Numbered from the stretch's first letter, positions 34,661-44,237 are shown. The stretch is 64,000 bases of DNA from Paenibacillaceae bacterium (GCA_900766135.1 CAAFUF010000024.1:99426-163425), one strand, 5' to 3'. The notes: generated by a model not told the origin, from the letters alone. Made by a program: numbers and translations.

Positions 34661-36208
34661 TCACTCCTTTTTCGGACTTGGCCGGGGGGGTTGGGGTTTG
34701 AGGAATTTCTTTTGACGTATCCGGTTTTTACCGGCAATGCCGTCGGGACGGGTACGCATGTTCCATAAAGGAAAACGAATGAATACGTCCTTCAGATTCG
34801 ACCAAATCAAGGGAGCGACCGGCATGAGGTACGGTACGCCAAATGAGCGAATGGAGGCAAGATGTATGCATAGCAGCATCAATCCGACCATGACGCCGTA
34901 GAGTCCCAAGGTTCCTCCCAGCAACATCAGCGAGAAGCGGATAAGTCCCACCGTGACCGACAGGTTCGGGGACGGAATCACGAAATTCGAAATCGCCGTA
35001 AAAGACACGATGATGACCATGGCGGCGGAGATCAAGCCGGCTTCGACGGCTGCCTGACCCAGTACGAGCGCCCCCACGATCGAAATCGCCGAGCCGATAG
35101 CTTTCGGCATGCGAACGCCGGCTTCCCTTAGCACTTCGAACGTCATTTCCATTAAGAAGGCTTCGATCAAGGCTGGAAGGGGAACGCCTTCCCGTTGAGC
35201 GACCAAACTAACCAGAAGGGTCGTAGGGAGCATCTCCGGATGATACGTTGTCACGGCGATATATAATGAGGGCAGCAGCAAGGAGACGAAAAAAGCGCCG
35301 AAGCGGAGCAAACGCAGGAAAGAAGCGATATAAAACCGCTGATAGTAATCCTCGCTGGACTCGAAAAAAGTAAAAAAGGTAACGGGGGCAAGCAGCACGA
35401 ACGGTGAACCGTCGACGACAATCGCGATTTGTCCCTCCAGCAAGCCGGCCGTCACCGCATCTGGACGTTCCGTGTTGAAAATCGTAGGGAACGGGCTTAA
35501 CGTGGCATCCTCGATCATTTCCTCGATGTATCCCCCCTCCAGGATTCCGTCCGTTTGAATCCGTTCAAGGCGCTCCTGGATTTCACGGACAACGGAAGCG
35601 TCCGCAATCCCTTCCAGATACAGGATGGAAACGTTGGTTTGGGTTTGCTCCCCGATGATATTGTTCTGGATGCGGAGGTTCGGCGATTTGAGCCTGCGGC
35701 TGATCAAAGACGTATTGGTGCGCAGGCTTTCCGTAAAAGCCTCCTTGGGACCGCGAATCACATTTTGCGTCGTTGGCTCCGCGATGCTTCTCCGTTCGCC
35801 GCCGGAAGTGCCGGACGCGACGGCTTGCGGATACCCGTCCGCGAGAATGACGGTACCCCCCTGCATGAGTTGTTGCCACAGCGATTCCATATCCTCGACG
35901 ATGACGGCCGGACCCGCGGCGGAGGCGCAGTTTTGAATCGCGGCGAACCGTTGCGCCGAATCCCCGTCCTGGGCGGACAAGACGGTCATGAGCGGGCGAA
36001 GTAGCGACTCGTTAATAGACGTTAGGTCGACAAGTCCTTCGATATACACAAGCGCGTAGTCCATTTGATTCGCGGGGGGAACGTGAAAGGAACGGATCAC
36101 CATATCCGAACGTTTGTGGGCAGCGTCCCGCAAGCTGGCCAGATTATCTTCCAGCTGCGAGGATAACGGATGAGGCGAGGTGTGCTTCTGCCTGTGCTTT
36201 TGTACCAC
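34661..36208 (-). CDS. GerA-family germinant receptor subunit A (receptor 2)
   Basis: A 515-residue A-subunit clearly homologous to the one at 3107-4678: VIRGPKEAFTESLRTNTSLI, LEGGYIEEMI, NTERPDAV, SEDYYQRFYIASFLR, AVTTYHPEMLPTTLLVSL and REAGVRMPKAIGSAISIVGA. The N-terminal 45 residues and the middle of the hydrophilic domain differ most, fitting different ligand or partner specificity. It is the middle gene of B-A-C, with a 4-bp gap to gerC and 15 bp to gerB. The C-terminal tail is basic and Pro-rich. Confidence 0.93.
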   Translation of the reverse strand: MVQKHRQKHTSPHPLSSQLEDNLASLRDAAHKRSDMVIRSFHVPPANQMDYALVYIEGLVDLTSINESLLRPLMTVLSAQDGDSAQRFAAIQNCASAAGPAVIVEDMESLWQQLMQGGTVILADGYPQAVASGTSGGERRSIAEPTTQNVIRGPKEAFTESLRTNTSLISRRLKSPNLRIQNNIIGEQTQTNVSILYLEGIADASVVREIQERLERIQTDGILEGGYIEEMIEDATLSPFPTIFNTERPDAVTAGLLEGQIAIVVDGSPFVLLAPVTFFTFFESSEDYYQRFYIASFLRLLRFGAFFVSLLLPSLYIAVTTYHPEMLPTTLLVSLVAQREGVPLPALIEAFLMEMTFEVLREAGVRMPKAIGSAISIVGALVLGQAAVEAGLISAAMVIIVSFTAISNFVIPSPNLSVTVGLIRFSLMLLGGTLGLYGVMVGLMLLCIHLASIRSFGVPYLMPVAPLIWSNLKDVFIRFPLWNMRTRPDGIAGKNRIRQKKFLKPQPPRPSPKKE

Positions 36209-36223
36209 GTCGTTCTCTCCTTC

Positions 36224-37348
36224 TCATTCGTGTTGAGGGGGTTCCAATTCCCGGTCGTCCCGCTTGCGCTTGAAGGCATGGGTAATCAACATGACCAGGA
36301 GCAGGAGGATGGGCAAAACGATCTGAAAGATCGGAAAATGAAATTTAAGATTATGTTCGAAGCCAAACTGGATTTGCTCCATGTAACTTTTGAACATTTT
36401 GGCTCCGACATAGATGGCGGCACCTACGGGAACAATCACGAAACGGCGATTTACTTTGAACAACTGCGCAGCTGCCAGAACCGCCGCCAAATAGTAGGTT
36501 GCCTGCTTGAAGAATACGCCTCCGAAGAGCAGCAAACTGACGAACGGGTCCATCCGTTCCAGAAAACCTCCGATTTGGATCAAGCTGGTCCCGAACATGA
36601 ACGGGATGACATAAGCTCCCGACAATTCACCGAGGACGGTGAGGATCAACATGTTAGTAAGGACGATGAAGAGGCCGGAGAAGGCGTAAGGAATCAGGGT
36701 AAATTTCTTGAAATCGCCAAACCGGGCGACATGCTTCCAGAGCATGAGAAACACGACCATTTCCCCGAAAGGAAAAGAAATCACCTCAGGGACGGCGGCG
36801 TCCCACACCGGCTTCCACCCGTGTTCGAATAGGGGCAGTAACTTCTTGAAGTCGACTAAGCCGGAAACGAACAAAAGGCCGAATAACACAATATAGATCA
36901 ACAGCAACCACGGAAGCACTAATTGCCCTACCCGAAAGAATACCTCGATTCCTTGGATGATGGCGTATGCCCCTACGGCTAACAGTACGATCATCACGAT
37001 GTCCAGCGGGGTTCCGGGAAGCAGGTAAAGGACCACCAGATCCCCGAACTCCCTCACATTACGCACCGATTTGTAAATGAAATAGACGATGTATGCCAAG
37101 CCCAACATAAAACCCAAGTATTTGCCGAAATAACGGCTCAGCATTTCCATCAGATCCAAATGCGGGGCACGGTCCTGAATTGGCATCGTGACGAATATCA
37201 GCATGCCCATGCCAAGGATCATCGCAATGGCAACGGAGATCCACGCGTCATGTTTGGCTTCACTGGCCAGCAGAAATAAAGAGGAACTGCCGATTTGAAA
37301 CAAGATAACGATCGAAGCCAGTTGGCCAGCGCTTATTTTTTCCTCCAA
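36224..37348 (-). CDS. GerB-family germination permease subunit (receptor 2)
   Basis: A 374-residue permease-like B-subunit with about ten TM helices. SAGQLASIVILFQIGSSSLFLLA opens it; KSVRNVREFGDLVVLYLLPGTP and LPLFEHGWKPVWDAAVPEVISFPFGE match conserved GerB segments. The start is a TTG preceded by GGAGGAGG at 11 bases; an ATG in that gap is out of frame. It leads the operon, unlike in receptor 1 where B is last. The divergent neighbour is a spore protein gene. Confidence 0.9.
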   Translation of the reverse strand: MEEKISAGQLASIVILFQIGSSSLFLLASEAKHDAWISVAIAMILGMGMLIFVTMPIQDRAPHLDLMEMLSRYFGKYLGFMLGLAYIVYFIYKSVRNVREFGDLVVLYLLPGTPLDIVMIVLLAVGAYAIIQGIEVFFRVGQLVLPWLLLIYIVLFGLLFVSGLVDFKKLLPLFEHGWKPVWDAAVPEVISFPFGEMVVFLMLWKHVARFGDFKKFTLIPYAFSGLFIVLTNMLILTVLGELSGAYVIPFMFGTSLIQIGGFLERMDPFVSLLLFGGVFFKQATYYLAAVLAAAQLFKVNRRFVIVPVGAAIYVGAKMFKSYMEQIQFGFEHNLKFHFPIFQIVLPILLLLVMLITHAFKRKRDDRELEPPQHE

Positions 37349-37497
37349 AACGATTCATCCTCCTCCTACGCATCCCATAAACAATGATCCTACTATTACC
37401 ATTTTCCGCAAAATTTATGAAGCGGGATTCGCCGGATTGACGGCAGGTAATCCGGGTATCTTATTGGATAATTCTCACTTGAAAGCGAGGGATATCC
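37349..37497. other. Divergent control region of gerB2 and SASP genes
   Basis: This 149-bp region must carry two forespore-type promoters. On the minus strand a CATAA / 17 bp / AATAGTA arrangement is one mismatch from the sigma-G -10 pattern. On the plus strand GGATT / 18 bp / TATCTTA (about 37434-37463) is a weaker candidate. A CGGATT/AATCCG hairpin at about 37433-37454 overlaps it. None is decisive. Confidence 0.35.
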
Positions 37498-37788
37498 ATG
37501 GTACAACCAAAAGGGAATGGCGGTAACGGCCGCCATGAGACGGATCCGGCGCTGCGCCTGAGCCGGTTCAAGGCGGAAGTCATGATGCGCGAGGGATACA
37601 ATGTCAATCCGGAGCGGCCGGATGATGTGAAGTATGAAGTGGCCCAATCCTTAGGCGTGCCGCTTAAGGAAGGCGATAACGGCGAGTTGACAGCGGCGAA
37701 AGCCGGCAAGATCGGCGGCGCGATCGGCGGTTCGATGGTCAAGGAAATGATCCGCTTGGCGAAGCAACGCTTAAACGATCAGCCGTAA
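37498..37788 (+). CDS. Alpha/beta-type small acid-soluble spore protein
   Basis: A 96-residue SASP that would coat and protect spore DNA in the forespore. The conserved core VKYEVAQSLGVPL (about 44-56) includes the E47-V48-A49 site expected for the germination protease GPR. GKIGGAIGGSMVKEMIRLAKQRL (70-92) is the DNA-binding C-terminal motif. It is longer than the usual 60-75 residues because of a Gly/Asn-rich N-terminus and a segment RFKAEVMMREGYNVNPE that looks like a degenerate repeat of the first motif. GCGAGGG precedes the ATG. Confidence 0.88.
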   Translation: MVQPKGNGGNGRHETDPALRLSRFKAEVMMREGYNVNPERPDDVKYEVAQSLGVPLKEGDNGELTAAKAGKIGGAIGGSMVKEMIRLAKQRLNDQP

Positions 37789-37817
37789 AATCATTCTAAT
37801 GGGGGTTCGCTAAGGAC

Positions 37818-38753
37818 ATGAGCGAGTGGGATCAACTAAAGCTCCACCTTCAAGAGTGGGTGGAGGAATGCCGGGGAACCAGCGCTGCGGGTAAAGTAGC
37901 GGAGTACATCCCGGAACTGTCGAAGGCGAAGCAGGATATGCTCGGAATCCATCTTCTGGATCCCCGGGGGCAATCGATATCCTCCGGCGAGGCCCAGGCA
38001 GGCTTTACGATGCAAAGCATTTCGAAGGTGTTCACGTTGATCCTTGCGCTCATGGACCATGGGGAAGCCGCCGTATTCTCCAAAGTGGGGAGGGAACCGA
38101 CCGGCGATCATTTCAATTCGATCATGAAGCTGGAGCTGTCACAGCCGGCGATTCCGTTTAATCCGATGATCAACGCCGGCGCGATCGTGGTCTCCTCGAT
38201 GATCAAGGGGGAGAATGCGAAGGAGAAATCGGCGCGAATTTTATCTTTTTTTCGTGAGTTGGCCGGAAACCCCGGTTTGGATTACGATGAACAAGTTTAC
38301 CACTCAGAGTCTGAGACGGGGCATTTGAACCGGTCGATGGCTTATTTTTTGCTGGATAAAGGAACCTTGGGCTGCGGCGTGGAGGAAGTGCTGGACATCT
38401 ATTTCCGCCATTGCTCGATCAAAGTCTGCTGCGAGGACCTGGCACGGATGGCGCTGGTGCTGGCCTTCGACGGAACCGATCCCCTGACGGGCAAGACGCG
38501 GATTCCGCGGCGGTACGTGCAAATTGCCAAAACGTTTATGGTCACCTGCGGGATGTACAACGGATCGGGCGAGTTTGCCATCGGCGCGGGGCTGCCGGCC
38601 AAAAGCGGCGTGTCCGGCGGGATTTTGACGCTGGTGCCCGGACGATACGGCATTGGCGTCGTGGGGCCGGCACTTAACCCCAAAGGCAACAGCATCGCCG
38701 GGGTCCAGTTGATCGAACGGCTGTCGCAAACCTTTGACTGGAGCTTATTTTAA
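37818..38753 (+). CDS. glsA: Glutaminase A
   Basis: A 311-residue serine-dependent, beta-lactamase-fold glutaminase (L-glutamine to glutamate and ammonia). The catalytic S-x-x-K is Ser67-Ile-Ser-Lys70 within GFTMQSISKVF. PFNPMINAGAIVVSSMI and SETGHLNRSMAYFLLDKG carry further active-site Asn and Tyr/Glu residues; SGEFAIGAGLPAKSGVSGGI is the conserved C-terminal loop. Length matches the family (about 305-330). GGGGG lies 10 bases before the ATG. Starts 29 bp after the SASP stop without a clear terminator between. Confidence 0.92.
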   Translation: MSEWDQLKLHLQEWVEECRGTSAAGKVAEYIPELSKAKQDMLGIHLLDPRGQSISSGEAQAGFTMQSISKVFTLILALMDHGEAAVFSKVGREPTGDHFNSIMKLELSQPAIPFNPMINAGAIVVSSMIKGENAKEKSARILSFFRELAGNPGLDYDEQVYHSESETGHLNRSMAYFLLDKGTLGCGVEEVLDIYFRHCSIKVCCEDLARMALVLAFDGTDPLTGKTRIPRRYVQIAKTFMVTCGMYNGSGEFAIGAGLPAKSGVSGGILTLVPGRYGIGVVGPALNPKGNSIAGVQLIERLSQTFDWSLF

Positions 38754-38899
38754 ATAAGGAAAGGGCATGTTTTGGTGAACAAACATTATCGGGCTATTTT
38801 AAAACAAATCGTGCATTGTTCTCCTACCCACTTCCATTCGGAGTCGTTACTATAAAAGTTGTAAACCAGATACTTACGATTCAAATGGGAGGGTTATCA

Positions 38900-40213
38900 A
38901 TGTTCAAATGGAAGCGTTTACTGACGGCGCTGGTGGCGGTTACCCTGGTCGGGTCGCTGGCTGCCTGCGGTGGCGGAAAGAACAATGCGGCTGAGCCGGC
39001 GGGAGCGAAAGCCGAAGGCAACGCCGCAACAGGCTCGAGCAATGAGCCCGTAAAGCTGCGGATCATGTGGTGGGGGTCTCAGGAACGGCATGAAGCGACC
39101 TTGGCTGCCCTTGATTTGTATACGAAAAACAATCCGAACATCACCTTCGAACCGGAATATTCCGGGATGGACGGTTATCTGGACAAGCTGTCCACGCAAG
39201 CGGCAGCGAAAAACGCGCCGGACATCGTCCAGATCGACCCGGGTTGGGCGCCCGATTGGGCAAACCGCAAGCAGCTCGCACCGCTGGATGCGGTCGACGT
39301 GTCGAAGATCGACCCGAAACTGTTAACCGGAGGGCAACTGGACGGCACGCAATACGCTGTACCTCTTGGATCCGTTGCCTTCGGGATGATTTACGACAAA
39401 GCCGCGCTGGATAAGCTGGGCGTCAAAAATCCGGAAAACGGCTGGACCTGGGACGATTTCTTCGTGCTGGCGAAAGAACTGAAAGGCAAGCTGCCGAGCG
39501 GTCAATATTTCACGAAGGATTATGCAGCGAACTACTTCATGTACTCGGCTTACCAGTACAGTAAAGGCAAAGGAATGGTCATTACGGAAGACGGGAAGTT
39601 CAACATCGATGAAACGTCCTTCCTGGAATGGACCAAGCATTTCGAGGAGCTCCGGAACGAAGGTTTGGTGCCGCCGGCGGACGTAAACTCCTCCGACAAA
39701 GAGTTCGACCCGCAAATGGACTTGATGGTCGCCGGAAAGATACTGTTCCGTTACAGCTTCTCCAACAATTACAGCGCTTGGGACAGCATCAAGAAAGGCG
39801 CTTACGCGCTGGTGACGATGCCGCGGGCAGAGGAAGCCGGCGGTTGGCTGAAACCGTCGATGTACCTGTCCGTATCCGACAACTCCAAGCACAAGGCTGA
39901 GGCGGAAGCTTTCATCAACTGGTTCGTTAATGATCCGGAAGCGGCGCAAATCCTGAAGACGTCGCGGGGCTTGCCGGTGAACAAGGATAACGCGGCGGCG
40001 CTGGAATCCAGCATGAGCGACGTCGACAAGGTCGGCATGGAGCTGCTCCGGGCCACCGAGAAGGACGGCCAAACATGGACTGCCGGTGCGGGAGGCTGGA
40101 CGAACTACATCGACAAGGATTTCCCGCTGGTGCACGATCAGCTGAGCTTCAACAAGATCACGCCGGAAGAAGCCTACAAGCAGCTAAAAGAGGCGGCCGC
40201 GGCTTACGAATAA
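38900..40213 (+). CDS. Sugar ABC transporter substrate-binding lipoprotein
   Basis: A 437-residue family 1 extracellular solute-binding protein (UgpB/MalE type). The start at 38900 follows GGGAGGG. Signal peptide with lipobox LAAC (Cys23), then a Gly/Ala/Glu linker to about 50. LRIMWWGSQERHEATLAALDLYTKNNP, PDIVQIDPGWAPDWANRKQLAPLD and NGWTWDDFFVLAKELKGKLP are characteristic. It lies upstream of alpha-glucuronidase and two permeases, so aldouronates or related xylooligosaccharides are the probable ligands (inferred from context). A terminator directly follows, which would give this gene higher expression than the rest. Confidence 0.87.
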   Translation: MFKWKRLLTALVAVTLVGSLAACGGGKNNAAEPAGAKAEGNAATGSSNEPVKLRIMWWGSQERHEATLAALDLYTKNNPNITFEPEYSGMDGYLDKLSTQAAAKNAPDIVQIDPGWAPDWANRKQLAPLDAVDVSKIDPKLLTGGQLDGTQYAVPLGSVAFGMIYDKAALDKLGVKNPENGWTWDDFFVLAKELKGKLPSGQYFTKDYAANYFMYSAYQYSKGKGMVITEDGKFNIDETSFLEWTKHFEELRNEGLVPPADVNSSDKEFDPQMDLMVAGKILFRYSFSNNYSAWDSIKKGAYALVTMPRAEEAGGWLKPSMYLSVSDNSKHKAEAEAFINWFVNDPEAAQILKTSRGLPVNKDNAAALESSMSDVDKVGMELLRATEKDGQTWTAGAGGWTNYIDKDFPLVHDQLSFNKITPEEAYKQLKEAAAAYE

Positions 40214-40223
40214 ACGCTCGACC

Positions 40224-40260
40224 CAGCCCGGAACCGGATTCTCGTTCCGGGCTGATTTTT
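40224..40260 (+). terminator. Terminator after the solute-binding protein gene
   Basis: CAGCCCGGAAC pairs with GTTCCGGGCTG around CGGATTCTC, followed by five T. Readthrough would be needed to express the downstream genes from the same promoter. Confidence 0.85.
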
Positions 40261-40290
40261 ACCAAGATGAGTGGATGGAGGGAGCGGATC

Positions 40291-41073
40291 ATGCCACGCA
40301 TTCAGGATGTTCTGGACCGGCTAACGCCGGCGGGATCGCTGGCGGCAACCGTGGACACGCTGGTAATCGGCAATCCAGGGGAGGAAGTACGCGGGATCGC
40401 TGTCACGTATATGGCGACGCAAGCAGCCATCGAACGGGCGGCTTCGCTTGGAGCTAACTTATTGATTTCGCACGAGGGGTTATTTTATAGCCATCGTTCG
40501 GATGGGAAGAGGTTAGAGGCAGATCCCGTCGTCCGGCAAAAGAAGCGGCTACTGGAGGAAATCGGCCTTGCGGTATTCCGGTACCATGACGGCATTCACC
40601 GGGAGTCGCCGGACGGGATAACGGCCGGGCTGATTGAGGAACTCGGCTGGCAAGACGCGGTGAGCGAACACCGGCAGGCTTCGGCGCTGTTGAAGATTCC
40701 CGCCGCGACGCTTGAGGAACTGGCTGCTTTGCTGAAGCGGCGGCTGAAGCTCTCGTATATCCGATTCGTGGGGAATCCGGCTAAGGTCTGCCGTAAGGTC
40801 GGGGTGCTGGTCGGCTACCGAGGCGGGGGTGAGCTCGCGATCCCGCTAATGAGCGAGACCGACGTGATTATCGCTGGAGAAGGCCCGGAATGGGAGGCGC
40901 CGGAGTATGTACGCGACGCCGTTTATCAAGGCCGGGAGAAAGCGATGATCCTTCTGGGTCATGGCCCAAGCGAAGCGCCCGGAATGAAGCGGTTGGCCCT
41001 TCGGCTTCGTGAGGCCTTTCCCTCCATTCCGGTGCATGTAATCGAGAATGAACCGCTATTTCAATGGAGATGA
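40291..41073 (+). CDS. NIF3-like dinuclear metal-centre protein
   Basis: A 260-residue member of the NIF3/DUF34 family. Start MPRIQDVLDRLTP at 40291 follows GGAGGGAG; an ATG eight codons upstream is possible. NLLISHEGLFYSHRSD (about residues 54-69) supplies metal-binding His residues, and HVIENEPLFQW occupies the C-terminal position of the usual H-x-x-x-E ligand pair. It is the short form without the middle PII-like insertion. The biochemical function of the family is unsettled. It sits 14 bp before aguA, so it is part of the sugar-acid locus. Confidence 0.82.
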   Translation: MPRIQDVLDRLTPAGSLAATVDTLVIGNPGEEVRGIAVTYMATQAAIERAASLGANLLISHEGLFYSHRSDGKRLEADPVVRQKKRLLEEIGLAVFRYHDGIHRESPDGITAGLIEELGWQDAVSEHRQASALLKIPAATLEELAALLKRRLKLSYIRFVGNPAKVCRKVGVLVGYRGGGELAIPLMSETDVIIAGEGPEWEAPEYVRDAVYQGREKAMILLGHGPSEAPGMKRLALRLREAFPSIPVHVIENEPLFQWR

Positions 41074-41087
41074 CAGGGGGAGATTCC

Positions 41088-43163
41088 ATGAACAACACAA
41101 CGGCATTGGCGGAATATGGGTATGACGCCTGGCTTCGGTACCGAATGATCGAGCCGGGGGAGAGACGGGATGAGCTAAATCGACTCGGCGGCATTGTCAT
41201 CGAGGGGACGGATGAACCGGTGGCGCACACGGCGGCTCGGGAGCTGTCGCGTGGGTTAAGCGGGATGCTGGGGCGCGAGGTTTCAATCACGGAGCGCGTG
41301 GGGGAGGCTCCTTGCGTTGTGCTGGGGTTGCTGGGACAAAGCCCGAGCATTAAGGATATGTTCCCGGAAGGAGAGGCGGGCCTCCGGCTTGGGAGGGAAG
41401 GTTACGCCCTGCGGCATGAACCCGGTTCCGGGCGGATCGCCATCGGTGCGGAAACGGCCTCCGGCTTGCTGTATGGCGTGTTTGACCTGCTGCGGCGCAT
41501 CGGTACCGGACAGTCGCTGCTGGGTATGGCCGTCGCGGAGCGTCCGGCCAATGGACTGCGAATGCTGAATCAATGGGACAATATCGACGGCAGCATCGAG
41601 CGCGGCTACGCCGGCTCCTCGATTTTTTACGAAAATAACCGGTTTACGCAAAACGTGGAACGCCTCCGCGATTATGCGCGTTTGCTGGCTTCGACGGGAA
41701 TCAACGCGATTTCCATCAACAATGTGAATGTGCACCGGATCGAAACCGGGCTCATCACGGAGGCGTTATTGCCGGATGTAGCCAAGGTGGCCGACATCTT
41801 CCGGGAGTATGGCATTCATTTGTTCCTAAGCGTTAATTTCGCCGCCCCGCTGGAGATCGGGGGGCTATCTACCGCTGACCCGCTCGATCCGGAAGTTGCG
41901 GCCTGGTGGCATGGACGCACCGCGGCGATTTATCAAGCGATCCCGGATTTTGGCGGGTTCCTGGTGAAGGCGGATTCGGAGAACCGGCCGGGACCGTTCA
42001 CCTATGGGAGGGATCATGCCGACGGCGCCAATATGCTGGCGGGTGCGCTGGAGCCCTATGGCGGGCTCGTGATCTGGCGCTGCTTCGTCTACAACTGCAA
42101 GCAGGATTGGCGAGACCGCAAGACGGACCGGGCCCGGGCGGCCTACGATCATTTTGTCCCGCTCGACGGACGGTTTAAGGATAACGTCATCCTTCAAGTC
42201 AAGAACGGTCCGATTGACTTCCAGGTCCGCGAGCCGGTATCTCCGCTGCTGGGAGCGATGCCTGCCACGAATCAAATCATCGAATTTCAGGTTACTCAGG
42301 AGTATACCGGACAGCAACGCCACGTCTGCTACCTCGTTCCCCAGTGGAAAGAGGTACTGGACTTCGATACGCATCTGAAGGGGGAAGGCTCGACGGTTAA
42401 GCGGATCGCTGGCGGATCGCTGCACGACTCCTGTTACAGCGGGTTCGCCGCCGTTTCAAACATCGGCAGCGACGCAAACTGGACCGGCCACTTGCTGGCA
42501 CAGGCCAATCTCTACGGGTACGGGCGTCTGGCCTGGAACCCCGAGCTTGGCGCCGAGGCGATTGCCGAGGAATGGATTCGCCTGGTGTTCGGCAACGAAG
42601 AACGGGTCATCTCGGCAATTCGGGGTCTCCTCATGGATTCCTGGAGCATTTACGAAAGCTATACGGCTCCGCTGGGCATCGGTTTTATGGTGAATCCGAA
42701 CCACCATTACGGTCCCAATGTGGACGGCTATGAATACTCGATGTGGGGGACGTATCATTTCGCGGATTGCCGCGGGATCGGTGTCGACCGGACGACCGCG
42801 ACGGGAACCGGTTATACGTCACAATATGCGGAGCCGAACCGAAGCAGGTACGAATCGCTGGGGACCTGCCCCGATGAGTTGCTGCTCTTCTTCCATCACG
42901 TTCCTTATACCCACGTGCTCCATTCCGGCAAGTCGGTCATCCAGCACATCTACGATACTCACTTCGAAGGGGTAGAACGGGCGGAGAAGCTGGTGGAGCT
43001 CTGGTCCGGATTGACCGGCCTGATCGAAGATCCGCTGCATCGGCAGGTCGCCGAGCGGTTGGCGGAGCAGGCGGAACACGCCAAGGAATGGCGGGACCAA
43101 ATCAACACGTACTTCTACCGCAAAAGCGGCATTCCCGATCAGCAGGGGCGGCGGATCTATTGA
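41088..43163 (+). CDS. aguA: Alpha-glucuronidase, GH67
   Basis: A 691-residue intracellular enzyme (no signal peptide) that removes 4-O-methyl-glucuronic acid from the non-reducing end of aldouronates. The start at 41088 follows GGGGGAG. The catalytic set is Glu298 in VKADSENRPGP (general acid), Asp377 in KNGPIDFQVREPVSP and Glu405 in QEYTGQ. Their spacing of 79 and 28 residues equals Glu285/Asp364/Glu392 of the Geobacillus enzyme. NPNHHYGPNVDGYEYSMWGT lies in the C-terminal domain. Length matches the family (about 680-700). The genes around it supply uptake and sensing. Confidence 0.96.
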   Translation: MNNTTALAEYGYDAWLRYRMIEPGERRDELNRLGGIVIEGTDEPVAHTAARELSRGLSGMLGREVSITERVGEAPCVVLGLLGQSPSIKDMFPEGEAGLRLGREGYALRHEPGSGRIAIGAETASGLLYGVFDLLRRIGTGQSLLGMAVAERPANGLRMLNQWDNIDGSIERGYAGSSIFYENNRFTQNVERLRDYARLLASTGINAISINNVNVHRIETGLITEALLPDVAKVADIFREYGIHLFLSVNFAAPLEIGGLSTADPLDPEVAAWWHGRTAAIYQAIPDFGGFLVKADSENRPGPFTYGRDHADGANMLAGALEPYGGLVIWRCFVYNCKQDWRDRKTDRARAAYDHFVPLDGRFKDNVILQVKNGPIDFQVREPVSPLLGAMPATNQIIEFQVTQEYTGQQRHVCYLVPQWKEVLDFDTHLKGEGSTVKRIAGGSLHDSCYSGFAAVSNIGSDANWTGHLLAQANLYGYGRLAWNPELGAEAIAEEWIRLVFGNEERVISAIRGLLMDSWSIYESYTAPLGIGFMVNPNHHYGPNVDGYEYSMWGTYHFADCRGIGVDRTTATGTGYTSQYAEPNRSRYESLGTCPDELLLFFHHVPYTHVLHSGKSVIQHIYDTHFEGVERAEKLVELWSGLTGLIEDPLHRQVAERLAEQAEHAKEWRDQINTYFYRKSGIPDQQGRRIY

Positions 43164-43274
43164 TGTTTTTCGTGATATTTTAAAAGATTTCGAGGATTCC
43201 TCTTCTACAACCGGCCGCGGGCCCGCCCTATACTTGAATTATAAGCACTCAGAAACTGCAGAGGTGAAGCAAGC

Positions 43275-44237
43275 ATGAAAAGTTCCGCGGCCTTGTCTGT
43301 CAAAGACGCATCAGGAATTCGCAAGCGCCGGCATTTCCTGAAAAGATGGAATGCGCCGGTAGCCGGCTATTTATTCATTTCGCCGTGGCTGCTCGGTTTT
43401 CTCGGGCTGACCGCGTACCCGCTGATTTTATCGCTTTACTACTCGTTTACGGATTACACGCTGCTGGAGCCGATGAACTGGGTAGGTACCAAAAACTACG
43501 AACTGATCTTTACGGCAGACTCCAAGTTCGTCACTTCGGTCAAGGTCACGTTCCTGTACGTTCTGGCTTCGGTGCCTCTAAAGCTCATCGCGGCGTTGCT
43601 CGTCGCCATCGTGCTGAACCGGGCGGTGCGGGGGATCGGGTTGTACCGCACGGCGATTTATTTCCCGTCGCTGATCGGAGGCAGTATCGCCGTATCGCTG
43701 CTGTGGCGCAATATTTTCGGCGTGGACGGCATCTTTAACAAAATCATCGGGACGTTTGGCTTCGAGGGGAAAGGCTGGATCACCAGTCCCGACTCGGCGT
43801 TAAGCACGCTGATTCTGCTTACGGTCTGGCAGTTCGGATCGTCGATGGTCATCTTCCTGGCGGGGCTGAAGCAAATTCCGGGCGATCTGTACGAGGCTTC
43901 CGCCGTGGACGGCGCCGGCAAGGTACGCCAGTTCTTCAACATCACGCTGCCGATGCTGTCGCCGGTCCTGTACTTTAACCTGGTGATGGGCGTAATCAAC
44001 GCGTTCCAAATGTTCACTTCGGCTTTTGTCATCACGAACGGCGGCCCGATGAACTCGACGTATGTCTATGCGCTATATTTGTACGAGCGGGCGTTTAGCC
44101 GGTACCAGCTTGGTTATTCCTCGGCGCTGGCCTGGATCATGCTGGTCATGATCGTCGTGGCTACGCTGATTATCGCAGGAACTTCGAAATATTGGGTGTT
44201 CTACGAAACGGAACCGGAAGGGAGAAAAGGCAAATGA
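43275..44237 (+). CDS. Sugar ABC permease, MalF type
   Basis: A 320-residue permease with six TM helices. AGYLFISPWLLGFLGLTAYPLILSLYYSFTDY is the usual N-terminal helix, and the EAA coupling motif is DLYEASAVDGAGKVRQFFNITLPMLSP. GAGGTGAAG lies before the ATG. It overlaps the next permease by 4 bp (ATGA). No ATPase is encoded locally, so an MsmX-like shared ATPase is expected, as is usual for Bacillales oligosaccharide importers. Confidence 0.92.
   Translation: MKSSAALSVKDASGIRKRRHFLKRWNAPVAGYLFISPWLLGFLGLTAYPLILSLYYSFTDYTLLEPMNWVGTKNYELIFTADSKFVTSVKVTFLYVLASVPLKLIAALLVAIVLNRAVRGIGLYRTAIYFPSLIGGSIAVSLLWRNIFGVDGIFNKIIGTFGFEGKGWITSPDSALSTLILLTVWQFGSSMVIFLAGLKQIPGDLYEASAVDGAGKVRQFFNITLPMLSPVLYFNLVMGVINAFQMFTSAFVITNGGPMNSTYVYALYLYERAFSRYQLGYSSALAWIMLVMIVVATLIIAGTSKYWVFYETEPEGRKGK

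Noticed and set aside
43164..43274. A catabolite-responsive (cre) element before the sugar permeases
   Set aside because: No sequence close to the cre consensus was found there or in 38754-38899.
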